Origin: PALSA-278 sp963760285
Lineage (GTDB): Bacteria; Acidobacteriota; Terriglobia; Acidiferrales; UBA7541
Length of the DNA stretch: 64,000 bases
Direction of reading: 5' to 3'
Assembly: GCA_963760285.1 (NCBI GenBank)
Contig: CAVXCI010000003.1
Coordinates: 806,001 to 870,000 of the forward strand
The notes under the pieces are model-generated. The model had not been told where the DNA came from. It saw only the letters and a list, made by a program, of their open reading frames with translations, and did no database searches. This document shows positions 1 to 8,905 of the stretch, piece after piece. The translations under genes were made by a program, and so were the position numbers. Each line of letters starts with the position of its first letter. The first letter of the stretch is position 1.

Positions 1-1123
1 AGCCAGTCACGTTCGGGCTTGAGGAGGGAAAATCCACATTGAGACTATTGCCAGTGACTCCGTCTGTCGCGCCGCCGTCGCCGGAAGCCACGAAGATGGT
101 GACGCCCACCACTGCGGCGTCCTGACAGGCGGCGTCAAAGGACTGCATGGCCTGCTGCGTCCAACTGCTTTCCGGACCGCCCCAACTGATGGAAAGGACG
201 GAAGGATTCAGGCTGGTGTCATGAATGGCAGTAGTGAGTGCATCGAGGAACCCCTGGTCGGTGTTAGGGGCGAAGTATACGGCAAGCTCGGCCTTGGGGG
301 CTATCGAGCCGGCGACTTCGATATCCAACTCCACCTCGTCATCCGCGCCGTTCGGATCTCCCGGAGAATTTTTCGCTCCGTCCACCGGCACGGCAGTCAC
401 CTTGGGCGTGGTGATTCCCAGGTTGCCGAAGAAGGTGGCGAGGTCGCTGCTCTGATAGCCACCGCCCAGTTCGAGAATGGCGATGCATTGACCGGTGCCG
501 TCCAGCTTCGCGGGAAAATCATATGCCTGACCGACCTGCGTGGGATCGTAGCTGCTTCCGGCGGCTTGCGCACGAACAGCACCGGACGGCGCTTTTGCGT
601 TGCCACTCGCCTCTTTGAGGCGGCGAAAGTGGGGCTTGGCTTGCGGACGGTTGTCCAACCCGAAAACGCCTTCGACGATGCCGTCCAGGTCAGCGGGAAT
701 GCGCACCGTACCAGTGCGCCCGCGGTACTCGCCGCCTCCGGGAAGAGAGTAGCGATTCAACCCCACTTCAAATGCGCGGCAGAAGTCTTGCGCCGTGCCC
801 GATAAAATCACGGAACGGCGCGCCACGCTTTCGGCAACCACCTGAAGATTGTACTCGGCCGCGAACGTCTTAATTTTGGCGCAATCGTCAGGATGCGCCC
901 CATAGGTGGTGGCGAAATCCTGACGGGTCATGTGCCGCCGCTGGGCGGGCATCCCGGCACATGCGCTGACGCTCCTGGAAAATTCACTGGGCGTTGAACC
1001 GCGGCGCACAATTATCGTCACCTGCATTTGCCCGTTGGGATCCGCGGGGCCGATTTTCTTCGCGCCCGGGACTATCGCTCGATCGCTATTGGCCAATTCC
1101 ACTTTTGGTTTCTTCGTGGTCAT
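1..1123 (-). CDS. S53 family (sedolisin/kumamolisin-like) serine-carboxyl peptidase, partial
   Basis: The gene reads leftward and leaves the window, so only the first 374 residues are present. Residues 1 to about 160 form the pro-kumamolisin activation domain, followed by the start of the peptidase domain. The sedolisin Glu-Asp pair appears as E263 and D267 (DDEVELD), and the oxyanion Asp lies in ASGDGG at D349. The catalytic Ser (SGTS motif) should lie beyond the left edge. The start is set by GGAGAA just upstream of ATG at 1123. Family members are acid-active secreted endopeptidases whose propeptide is removed. No classical signal peptide is visible at this start, which is common in the family. 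The assignment is confident; the substrate is unknown. Confidence 0.9.
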   Translation of the reverse strand, partial: MTTKKPKVELANSDRAIVPGAKKIGPADPNGQMQVTIIVRRGSTPSEFSRSVSACAGMPAQRRHMTRQDFATTYGAHPDDCAKIKTFAAEYNLQVVAESVARRSVILSGTAQDFCRAFEVGLNRYSLPGGGEYRGRTGTVRIPADLDGIVEGVFGLDNRPQAKPHFRRLKEASGNAKAPSGAVRAQAAGSSYDPTQVGQAYDFPAKLDGTGQCIAILELGGGYQSSDLATFFGNLGITTPKVTAVPVDGAKNSPGDPNGADDEVELDIEVAGSIAPKAELAVYFAPNTDQGFLDALTTAIHDTSLNPSVLSISWGGPESSWTQQAMQSFDAACQDAAVVGVTIFVASGDGGATDGVTGNSLNVDFPSSSPNVTG

Positions 1124-1375
1124 GCCGTTTCTCCTCGCTGCATTCAATTGCTTGCCTGCCGGCAGAAACTGCGCCTGGCCCAAACGTTTTTCCCCTTGAA
1201 TCCAATCCGCCAGGCAAGGTCGCGATGATTTTTTCCGCTACCAGAATACGCCATCTTTCGGCCAACTCGCGCCGCTTTGTTGCCACGCGCTATTGATTGC
1301 GCCGGGCTTCCCTGCTAATGTATGCCGCATAGGGCTGGCTGCAGGTGACCGCGATCATCTCCTCCGGAGAATGCC

Positions 1376-2185
1376 ATGAATGGAAAAAATCGAGAGAGCA
1401 AGCAGGCCAGGCGGCAGCGTCCAAGTTTGCTGGATGAAGTGCTGGAACAGCGCATGCTGTTATACGCGCTGGCCGCGGGAGCAACCCTCGCGGCAACGTC
1501 GGCCTGCGCCCCCAGCGCGCAAGCCAAAGTGGTATTTACTCCGAGCAACGTTACCTTGGCTCAGAACCAGTCGCTATCAATTGATCTGGCCAATGACGGC
1601 ACGGTGAACTTCACTTTGGCGAATCGACTTTCTCCGGGCAGGTTTCGACGCCAAGGGATGCAACGGCCGCCGGGAAGTAATGCTTGGGGGGACAGCATGT
1701 ACGTTTCCGGCGCCACGGCATCAGATGTCGAGTTGGAGCAGCCCCCAGTGGAAAATTCGCAGCAACTGGCGGCATTCGAAAGCGGTGCACGGATTGGGAG
1801 CGACAGGCCCCGCAAACAAGAGGGGCTCATGGCAGAGTTCTTTTCTTACTATGGCACTTTCGTCTTCGGACCTTTTGCGAACGTCAAGCAGCGCTATCTC
1901 GGGGTGCGGTTCTTGATCAATGGGAACGTCCATTATGGATGGATCGGATTCCGCAGTATTACCGACAACTTTATGGGCGGCGTCTCGGCGACATTGCTAG
2001 GATGGGCGTACGAGACAGAGCCGGACACTCCGATTCTTGCGGGTATGCCGGTTATGCCCCCGGAATTGGGCTCGCTCCGGACAAGCGATCCAACCGCGGC
2101 AGGCTCTTCCGAGCCGACTTCGCTGGAACTGCTGGCTGCGGGACACGTGGCCGTAGCCGATTGGCGCCGCCGGAGAGCGGCGTAG
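1376..2185 (+). CDS. Secreted protein with PEP-CTERM-like tail, paralogue 1 of 3
   Basis: This 269-residue protein has a basic N-terminus, a hydrophobic LLYALAAGATLAA export segment ending near AQAK, and then a KVVFTPSNVTL beta-type region. A second conserved block reads RYLGVRF..NVHYGWIGFR and LLGWAYETEPDTPILAG. The C-terminus EPTSLELLAAGHVAVAD followed by WRRRR lines up with a PEP-CTERM tag (Pro-Glu-Pro, hydrophobic stretch, Arg cluster), but the hydrophobic part carries E, H and D. An SD-like GGAGA precedes the ATG. It is the first of three tandem paralogues. The function is unknown; a surface or matrix protein is inferred. Confidence 0.72.
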   Translation: MNGKNRESKQARRQRPSLLDEVLEQRMLLYALAAGATLAATSACAPSAQAKVVFTPSNVTLAQNQSLSIDLANDGTVNFTLANRLSPGRFRRQGMQRPPGSNAWGDSMYVSGATASDVELEQPPVENSQQLAAFESGARIGSDRPRKQEGLMAEFFSYYGTFVFGPFANVKQRYLGVRFLINGNVHYGWIGFRSITDNFMGGVSATLLGWAYETEPDTPILAGMPVMPPELGSLRTSDPTAAGSSEPTSLELLAAGHVAVADWRRRRAA

Positions 2186-2330
2186 AATCGCATTTCCCGG
2201 CTAGTACGCCGTGGATGTTTTCTCGTCAAGTTTTCTTGACCGCGGCCATGCAGCATGCTAACTTCCCCTTCCAGATAGCGGGGCGCGCGGGCAGTCCTCA
2301 GAAAGCCCCCCACGAGTTTCGGAGGTTGCG

Positions 2331-3125
2331 ATGAACCCAACAAATACGAATAAAAAACCGGCGAAGCGGCAGGGGCCGAGCTTGCTGGACGAAGTCTTGG
2401 AGCGGCGCATGTTGCTTTACGCGCTGGCCGCGGGTGCGGCGCTCGCGGGCGCGTCCGGCGCGGCGCAAGCCAAAGTGGTGTTCACGCCGAGCAAGGCGGT
2501 CCTGGTCCTTGACGGGAAGCCCTTGGAAATTGATTTGAACAACGACGGCGTCACCGATTTCATTTTGCGGGATTACTATTTTTACCATTTCTGTTCGGCC
2601 TACTCCACTTCGTGCGGGCCAAGGCAGGGCGGCGCGCGGCGGCGTGCGCGGCGGCCGCTGGGACGAGGTTATTATTATTACTTTCTATCTGTCCAAGGGG
2701 CCAGAAAGCCAAATCTTGTATTGACACCTGGCTACGGGCGGGCGGCGGCGCTCACGGACGGTGAGAAAATTGGGGGAGAAAAACATTTCGTCAGGGACGG
2801 GATCATGGAGTATTACAGGCAATTCGGAAGCAGCTTTGGATCCTTCAACAATGTAACCAGCCGCTATCTGGGCGTGCGGTTCGTTATCAAAGGAGAAGTG
2901 CATTACGGTTGGATCGGATTCCGCAGCGTAAAAAACTTTACGGCGAAGCTGTACGGCTGGGCGTATGAGACAGAGCCCAACACTCCGATTTACGCTGGTC
3001 TGTTCGGGGCGCAGAACGAATCGGCTTTGCGGCCCTCTGCGGAGCCGACTTCGCTGGAGTTGCTGGCCGCGGGACACGTGGCTGTAGCCGATTTGCGCCG
3101 CCGGAGAGGGGCACAGTCCAACTAG
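2331..3125 (+). CDS. Secreted protein with PEP-CTERM-like tail, paralogue 2 of 3
   Basis: This 264-residue paralogue of the flanking genes has the same SLLDEVLERRMLLYALAAG export segment. Its KVVFTPSKAVL region leads into LEIDLNNDGVTDFIL, and the GWIGFR and YGWAYETEPNTPIYAG blocks are conserved. The middle (residues about 85 to 150) is low-complexity, rich in Arg and Tyr, and diverges most between copies. The tail EPTSLELLAAGHVAVAD-LRRRR is almost identical to the neighbours, also at DNA level. The start follows GGAGG-like bases (cggaggttgcg). The function is unknown. Confidence 0.72.
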   Translation: MNPTNTNKKPAKRQGPSLLDEVLERRMLLYALAAGAALAGASGAAQAKVVFTPSKAVLVLDGKPLEIDLNNDGVTDFILRDYYFYHFCSAYSTSCGPRQGGARRRARRPLGRGYYYYFLSVQGARKPNLVLTPGYGRAAALTDGEKIGGEKHFVRDGIMEYYRQFGSSFGSFNNVTSRYLGVRFVIKGEVHYGWIGFRSVKNFTAKLYGWAYETEPNTPIYAGLFGAQNESALRPSAEPTSLELLAAGHVAVADLRRRRGAQSN

Positions 3126-3140
3126 CATCTGGAGGAAACG

Positions 3141-3959
3141 ATGAACCTACCGAACGCAAAAACCAGGCAGGGAAAACAGCGGAAGCCGAGTCTGCTGGAC
3201 GAAGTCTTGGAGCACCGCATGCTGCTTTACGCGCTGACGGCGGGAGCGACCCTTGCGGCAGTAGCCCCGAGCGCGGCAGCTAAAGTGGTCTTCACGCCCA
3301 GTAACGCAGTCCTCACCCAAAAGAATGGGACCCTGCAAATTGATTTGAACAATGATGGCGTCACCGATTTCGTGCTTTTGGATGAAGCGTTTTGGTACCA
3401 CAGCACGAACTCGAGCGTTCGGCGACTACGCAGGCGGCCACCCCTGGGGAGCAGCTTCCTTGTATACGACCTGATTGCGCAGGGGACGAACGCGGCGAAC
3501 ACCTTAATGGACAACAGCAACCCAACGGGGTGGGCTGAAGCGTTGAAGAATGGTGCAAAGGTTGGGCAGGGCGGTTTTTTTTCGCAAACGGGCTGGATGG
3601 CGAACAGCGAGCGTGGAGAAAGCTATGGAGCGTTTATAAACGTCCGCAACCGTTACCTGGGCGTCCGGTTTGAGATCAACGGAACGTCGCACTACGGATG
3701 GATTGGTTTCAAGAGCGTGAGCGGCGTGGTTGACGGCGGCTATAAGGCGAAGCTGCTGGGCTGGGCGTATGAGACGGAGCCCAACACACCCATCATTGCG
3801 GGCTCGGGGCAAGGCGCGGTCTTCCAGGACTCCGCTGCGCTGCGCTCCGCGGGGCCGGAGAATGTTCCGGCCATGCGTGCAGCCGAGCCGACTTCGCTGG
3901 AGTTGCTGGCCGCGGGACACGTGGCCGTGGCCGATTGGCGCCGCCGCAGAGCAGCTTAA
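3141..3959 (+). CDS. Secreted protein with PEP-CTERM-like tail, paralogue 3 of 3
   Basis: This 272-residue paralogue has a clear SD (CTGGAGGAAACG) before its ATG and begins 16 bases after paralogue 2 stops, so the two are probably cotranscribed. It has the export segment LLYALTAGATLAAVAPSA, the LQIDLNNDGVTDFVL motif, the HYGWIGFK block, LLGWAYETEPNTPIIAG, and the tail EPTSLELLAAGHVAVAD-WRRRR. The shared architecture suggests a small expanded family of exported proteins anchored or processed at the C-terminus. The function is unknown. Confidence 0.75.
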   Translation: MNLPNAKTRQGKQRKPSLLDEVLEHRMLLYALTAGATLAAVAPSAAAKVVFTPSNAVLTQKNGTLQIDLNNDGVTDFVLLDEAFWYHSTNSSVRRLRRRPPLGSSFLVYDLIAQGTNAANTLMDNSNPTGWAEALKNGAKVGQGGFFSQTGWMANSERGESYGAFINVRNRYLGVRFEINGTSHYGWIGFKSVSGVVDGGYKAKLLGWAYETEPNTPIIAGSGQGAVFQDSAALRSAGPENVPAMRAAEPTSLELLAAGHVAVADWRRRRAA

Positions 3960-3990
3960 ATAAAAATGGGCAAACGACTCGCGAAAAAAC

Positions 3991-5976
3991 TTGCTGCTTA
4001 TCGGCTGGGATGCCGCCGATTGGAAAATCATCAATCCCCTGCTGGATCAGGGCCAGATGCCGGCGCTGGAGCATCTGATTAATCACGGCGTGATGGGAAA
4101 TCTGGCCACGCTGCGCCCGATTCTCTCTCCCATGCTTTGGAATTCCATTGCCACCGGCAAGCGCGCGGACAAACACGGGATTCTGGGGTTCATCGAACCG
4201 GATCCGGATACAGGAAGCGTGCGCCCGGTCACGAGCACCTCGCGAAAAGTGAAAGCGCTGTGGAACATCTGCACACAGTCCGGCATGCGCAGCCATGTGC
4301 TGGGCTGGTTTGCGGGACACCCGGCGGAGCCCATCAACGGCGTCTCCGTTTCGCCGCTTTACGCAGAACCAGTAGCGCCAGTGGACAAGGACTGGCCGCT
4401 TACGCCGGATTCAGTTCATCCCGCATCCCTTCGCGATACTCTGGCGGACTTCCGCGTCCATCCTGGGAACCTTACCGAAGCCGAAATTCTGCCGTTCATC
4501 CCCCGCGCAAAAGAAGTGGACCAGGACAAGGACGGGCATCTCGCCGCCCTGGCGCGAATCCTGGCGGAAAACTGCTCACTTCACAACGCCGCCACGTGGA
4601 TTCTTGCAAATGAGCAGTGGGACTTTCTGGCCGTCTATTACAACGGCATCGATCATTTTTGCCACGCCTTCATGAACTTCCATCCTCCGCGCCAGGAAAA
4701 TATCCCGGAGGAGAAGTTTGAAATTTACAAGGATGTCGTCAATGGCGCCTATAAATTTCACGACATGATGCTGGAACGCCTGCTCCAGCTTGCCGGTCCG
4801 GACGCCACCGTGCTATTGCTTTCCGATCACGGTTTTCACTCGGACCATCTGCGGCCGCGCTATTTGCCCAAGGCCGGGCCGGGTCCATCCGTCGCGCACC
4901 GTCCGGTAGGCGTGATTTGCATGGCCGGCCCGCACCTGCGCCAGGACGAGCGCATCTACGGCGCGAACTTACTGGATATCACCCCGACAGTACTCACGCT
5001 GCTCGGACTGCCTGTTGGTGAAGACATGGACGGCCGCGTGCTGGTGGAAGCTTTTGAAGAACCTCCCGCGATTGAGAAAATTCCGAGTTGGGAAGACGCG
5101 CCTGGCGAATGCGGCATGCATCCCGCGGACTTGCGCATGGATCCAGCCGCGGCGCAGGCCATGATGCAGCAGTTCGTGGCGCTGGGGTACATTCAAGCGC
5201 CGTCCGAGGATCAGGCCAAGGCGGTGGAAACCTGCGTCCGCGAAATGCAGTACAACCTGGCCCAGGTCTATCTCGATTCCTACCGTCCCGCTGAGGCATT
5301 GCCAATCCTGCAACAACTGACGACGGAAAAGCCGGACGAGATACGGTTCACTCTGCACCTGGGACAATGTTTTCTGGAGCTGAACCGCCTCGGCGAAGCG
5401 CGCGCCACGCTGGAAAGCCTGGTGCAGCGCGGGCAACAACCGTGGGCGGATTGGCTGATGGGCGTGGTTCATCTGGAAGAAAACTCGCTGGAGAACGCGC
5501 TCTTCCATCTTTCACGCGCCGCGGAGGCCGAACCGCGCCTCCCGGATTTGCATGTTCGTCTGGGAAACACTTATCTGCGCATGCGGCGCCTTGAAGAAGC
5601 CGAGCAGGCCTTTCAGAAAGCGGTCGCCACTGACGCCGATTCGCCGGACGCGCATCTCGGTCTCGCGCAATTGCGTTTGCGCCGCCGGCGGAATCGCGAA
5701 GCCGCGGAAGAGGCGCTGGCGGCGGTAAGTTTGCGGCATTTTTTGCCGCTGGGGCATTACTGCCTGGGCGTAGCGCTGGGCCGGTTGAATCAATTTGACC
5801 GCGCGGAGCTGGCGTTCCGCACGGCGCTCTCCATGGCTCCCGGAATGATTAACGCTCATCGCTGGCTGGCAGCCATCTGCCGCCGCAATGGCGGAGATAA
5901 CGCCACGATCGCCGAGCACCAGCGCGCCATTGCCGAGTTGCAGGAAAAGCGGCGCCAGACGGCGGGTGTGGCGTGA
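3991..5976 (+). CDS. Type I phosphodiesterase/nucleotide pyrophosphatase-like protein with TPR repeats (start region frameshifted)
   Basis: The N-terminal half (residues 1 to about 380) is an alkaline-phosphatase-superfamily domain. It has a metal-binding Asp in LLIGWDAADW, a probable nucleophile region LSPMLWNSIATGK, and SDHGFHSD. The C-terminal half (about 410 to 650) holds about six TPR units. The open frame begins with TTG at 3991 without a visible SD. An ATG at 3966 starts MGKRLAK in another frame and would join LLLIGWDAADW if the A6 run at 3983-3988 had five A, so the true start is probably 3966 with a one-base indel. The stop overlaps the next start (GTGA). The substrate is unknown; a phospho- or sulfo-ester role beside a sulfotransferase is inferred. 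Confidence 0.83.
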   Translation: MLLIGWDAADWKIINPLLDQGQMPALEHLINHGVMGNLATLRPILSPMLWNSIATGKRADKHGILGFIEPDPDTGSVRPVTSTSRKVKALWNICTQSGMRSHVLGWFAGHPAEPINGVSVSPLYAEPVAPVDKDWPLTPDSVHPASLRDTLADFRVHPGNLTEAEILPFIPRAKEVDQDKDGHLAALARILAENCSLHNAATWILANEQWDFLAVYYNGIDHFCHAFMNFHPPRQENIPEEKFEIYKDVVNGAYKFHDMMLERLLQLAGPDATVLLLSDHGFHSDHLRPRYLPKAGPGPSVAHRPVGVICMAGPHLRQDERIYGANLLDITPTVLTLLGLPVGEDMDGRVLVEAFEEPPAIEKIPSWEDAPGECGMHPADLRMDPAAAQAMMQQFVALGYIQAPSEDQAKAVETCVREMQYNLAQVYLDSYRPAEALPILQQLTTEKPDEIRFTLHLGQCFLELNRLGEARATLESLVQRGQQPWADWLMGVVHLEENSLENALFHLSRAAEAEPRLPDLHVRLGNTYLRMRRLEEAEQAFQKAVATDADSPDAHLGLAQLRLRRRRNREAAEEALAAVSLRHFLPLGHYCLGVALGRLNQFDRAELAFRTALSMAPGMINAHRWLAAICRRNGGDNATIAEHQRAIAELQEKRRQTAGVA

Positions 5977-6572
5977 TTACCGCTGTCTCCGGCTTGCCCC
6001 GTTCGGGCACCTCGCTAATGATGCAAATGCTCGCCGCCGGCGGTCTAATTCCGCTCACCGATGGCCTTCGCGTAAGTGACGTGAATAACCCCCGCGGCTA
6101 TTTCGAGTGGGAAAGAATCAAGCAGTTGCCGTCTGACCCGGCCTGCATCGCGGACGCGGAGGGCAAAGTGGTGAAAGTAATTTCCGCTCTCCTTCGCAGC
6201 CTTCCCTCCGGTCACGCATATCGCATCATATTCATGCGCCGTTCCCTCGAGGAGGTAGTAGCTTCTCAGAAGGAGATGCTCAAACAGCTGGGCGCGAGCG
6301 GCGCATCAATGCCCGGCGCGGCCATGATGGCCGCCTTCGAAACGCACCTCAAGCAAGTGTCCGCGTGGCTGGAGTCGCGGGAGGAAATCGAAGTTTGCAG
6401 GGTCGAGTACGGATTGCTGCTCCGGGAACCCCTTCGGGAGGCGGCGCGCGTTCAGGAGTTTCTGAATCTTCCGCTCGATGTGGAGGCGATGGCGCGGCAG
6501 GTGGATGGGTCGCTCCACCGCCAGCGCGCCCCGGCGCCGCGCGTTGGAAGCGGAGTTGTAGCGCCATGCTGA
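5973..6572 (+). CDS. Sulfotransferase family protein
   Basis: This 199-residue protein begins with a PAPS 5'-phosphosulfate-binding loop, GLPRSGTSLMMQML (residues 6 to 19). A later RRSLEEVVASQ resembles the 3'-phosphate motif. NPRGYFEWERI is typical of a bacterial short sulfotransferase subgroup. The GTG start overlaps the stop of the upstream phosphodiesterase-TPR gene (GTGA), which indicates translational coupling. It probably transfers sulfate from PAPS to an acceptor that cannot be told from the sequence. No signal peptide is seen, so it should be cytosolic. Confidence 0.82.
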   Translation: MITAVSGLPRSGTSLMMQMLAAGGLIPLTDGLRVSDVNNPRGYFEWERIKQLPSDPACIADAEGKVVKVISALLRSLPSGHAYRIIFMRRSLEEVVASQKEMLKQLGASGASMPGAAMMAAFETHLKQVSAWLESREEIEVCRVEYGLLLREPLREAARVQEFLNLPLDVEAMARQVDGSLHRQRAPAPRVGSGVVAPC

Positions 6573-6625
6573 AGGCTTCCATTTCCGGATGCAACGCGAG
6601 GCCACCTTTTCCTCTTTGTTTCCGA

Positions 6626-8332
6626 ATGCGTTTATCAGTTATCCACGGCCACCTGATACCCACACCCCGTCGGCTCTGGAAAGTACTTCGGCTCCTTCTG
6701 ATCATTGCGGTGGCCGTAGCCGGCGCATTCGGACCGTCCGCGCGGGCGCAAACCGACTCGGCTCAAAAGAAAGCCAGTATCTCCGGGCAAGTCGCGCGGG
6801 AGGACAGCGGCACCCCGTTGAGCAGGGCCAGTGTAGTCCTCAGGCCCGATCCCACCAGCGGCCGGGGCGGGTCCACCATGGGAGCTACGACCGATGCCGC
6901 GGGTCATTTCAGCATTACGGGCATTGAGCCGGGCCGGTATCGCTTGCGCGTGAGTCGCGACGGCTATGTTCCGCGGGAGTATGACTCTCAAACCGCGGGC
7001 GGCGCGGGCGCAATTCTCTCGCTCGCGGCTGGACAGGACATGAACGATCTGCTCTTCCGTTTGCAATCCGCGGGCGTGATTTCCGGACGTGTCACGGATG
7101 AAAACGGAGATCCTTTGCCGTACGTCGAAGTCCAGGTCCTCAAATATTCGAGTTTCCATGGCCGCATGCGTGTCTCGCGCGACGACCTTTCCGTGGAAAC
7201 CAACGATCTGGGTGAATATCGCGTCTTTGGGCTACAGCCCGGACGATATTACGTGGCGGCTAATTATTCGCCCGGCGCGCCGGTGGGAAGCCTGCGGGAT
7301 ACGGAAAAGTATCTTCCGGTTGTTTATCCCGGCGGAAGCGATTTGACGCATGCCTCCCTGGTTGACGTAGGCGCGGGAGCGGAGATTTCTTCGATTGATT
7401 TTGCATTAGGTCCCACTCGCGTGGTCCGTGTCCAGGGAAGAGTCACCAATGCCGCCACGGGAGGGCCCGCCAAAGGCGCTTCCATATCCCTGCAGCCGTC
7501 GGAGATTCCCGGCGACGCGCTGGCGCTCTCTCCGATGGATGCCGTCGCGGGTCCGGACGGATCGTTCGAGATTTCCAACGCCACGGCGGGATCCTATGTG
7601 GCGGTGTCCACACTGGAAAATGAATCACAACAATACTTCGGCCGGCAGAACGTGGACGTGGGACCGGCGGGCATCAACGGTCTGAGCCTGATGGTTTTGC
7701 CCGGACTCAATATTCCCGGGCGCGTAACCTACGAGGGCAAAACGGATGCGCGACCCGATGAAACCAGGGTGGTATTGAACACGGGCGACGCATCCCTCAC
7801 GCCAGGGCGCGCCGCGCCGTTGAACAACGACGGGACGTTCGTTGCCAGGAACGTTCCGCCCGGAATTTACCAGATTGACGTGCGCCCCATTTGCGCCGCC
7901 TGTTATTTGAAGTCCGCAAGGATGGCGGGCGTGGACATATTGCAGGCAGGCTTGGACTTGACCGCTGGAACGCCCGGCGGCAACCTCGCAATCCTCGTCA
8001 GCGCCGCGGCGGGCTTCGTGGACGGTACGGTAACGAACGGTGACGACCTTCCCGTTGCGGGCGCGCTGGTGGCGCTGGTTCCTGAGCCCAGCCACCGCAT
8101 GGAAAATCGCTTGTACAAGCAAACCGATACTGACCAATACGGCCGCTTCAGGCTGCGCGGGATTGCCCCCGGGAATTATAAGGTCTTCGCCTGGGATGGG
8201 GCCCAGGATGTCGCCTACCAGGATCCCCAGTTCATCAAGGGCGTGGACGGCCTGGGTACGGAAGTGCGCGTCGAAGAAAACGCGGGAAGCGCCGTCAACG
8301 TAAAGGCCATTCCCGCGCCCGATCCCCAGTAA
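6626..8332 (+). CDS. Secreted carboxypeptidase-regulatory-like (beta-sandwich) domain protein
   Basis: The chosen ATG gives a signal peptide: a basic stretch TPRRLWKVLR, then LLLIIAVAVAGAFG and a cleavage site near ARAQ. An in-frame ATG at 6566 is an alternative. The mature part is built of repeated carboxypeptidase-regulatory-like units such as ISGQVAREDSGTPLSRASVVL with GHFSITGIEPGRYRL, ISGRVTDENGDPLPYVEVQVL with GEYRVFGLQPGRYYV, and GTVTNGDDLPVAGALVALV with GRFRLRGIAPGNYKV. No catalytic domain is visible. Such proteins are frequent exported proteins in Acidobacteriota, probably in adhesion or as envelope scaffolds. Confidence 0.8.
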   Translation: MRLSVIHGHLIPTPRRLWKVLRLLLIIAVAVAGAFGPSARAQTDSAQKKASISGQVAREDSGTPLSRASVVLRPDPTSGRGGSTMGATTDAAGHFSITGIEPGRYRLRVSRDGYVPREYDSQTAGGAGAILSLAAGQDMNDLLFRLQSAGVISGRVTDENGDPLPYVEVQVLKYSSFHGRMRVSRDDLSVETNDLGEYRVFGLQPGRYYVAANYSPGAPVGSLRDTEKYLPVVYPGGSDLTHASLVDVGAGAEISSIDFALGPTRVVRVQGRVTNAATGGPAKGASISLQPSEIPGDALALSPMDAVAGPDGSFEISNATAGSYVAVSTLENESQQYFGRQNVDVGPAGINGLSLMVLPGLNIPGRVTYEGKTDARPDETRVVLNTGDASLTPGRAAPLNNDGTFVARNVPPGIYQIDVRPICAACYLKSARMAGVDILQAGLDLTAGTPGGNLAILVSAAAGFVDGTVTNGDDLPVAGALVALVPEPSHRMENRLYKQTDTDQYGRFRLRGIAPGNYKVFAWDGAQDVAYQDPQFIKGVDGLGTEVRVEENAGSAVNVKAIPAPDPQ

Positions 8333-8905
8333 ATCCTCAACCTTCCGTGGACCAGCGCCAGCAGTGGCGACGGATGCTGACGACCCTTTGTACCCGCCAA
8401 TAATTCTTCTTATGACTGTGACAAAAACGGAGCGGTGTATTCCTGATCCACGGCAAAGCCCGTAATCTTAAGAATTGACTTTGTCCCTTGGTGGGAGTAT
8501 GGAATTTGCTAGGAATACCGCCGGACCTGGCGGGAATCTTGGGAGGAACATCATGAAACGGAAACATTCATTTGTAATCCCCTGCGGCGCGGCCAGCGGC
8601 ATGAACGCCCGCGAAATTGATCAGGCTCCCGGTATCCTGGCGCGAGCCGTTCCGCGCTGACCGCTTCGGCCTGACTCCAGCGGGATAGCCACTTTCCCAT
8701 CGGTTACTTTTCGTGTTGGATGGAATTTTCAGGCGGGGCTGGTTCAATCTGATTAAGGTTTATCTGCGTACAGCATTTTGGTATCCTTGGGGAAGCTGGG
8801 CTCACCGTAGCTGTCTTGGGTTCCGCCGTCCTCGCAAATGGAGTTATTCTCGACCGCACTCTGCGGGCCATCTACTACTGAAAGAGACCTCATCTGGAGG
8901 CGCTC
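8333..8905. other. Intergenic region with one possible micro-ORF
   Basis: No convincing gene was found. The only candidate is a 35-codon ORF at 8553-8660 on the plus strand, starting MKRKHSFVIP after a strong SD (GGGAGGAACATC). It ends quickly and matches nothing I recognise, so it may be the head of a decayed exported protein. The SD of the next gene (GGAGGCGCTC) lies at the right edge. Confidence 0.4.
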
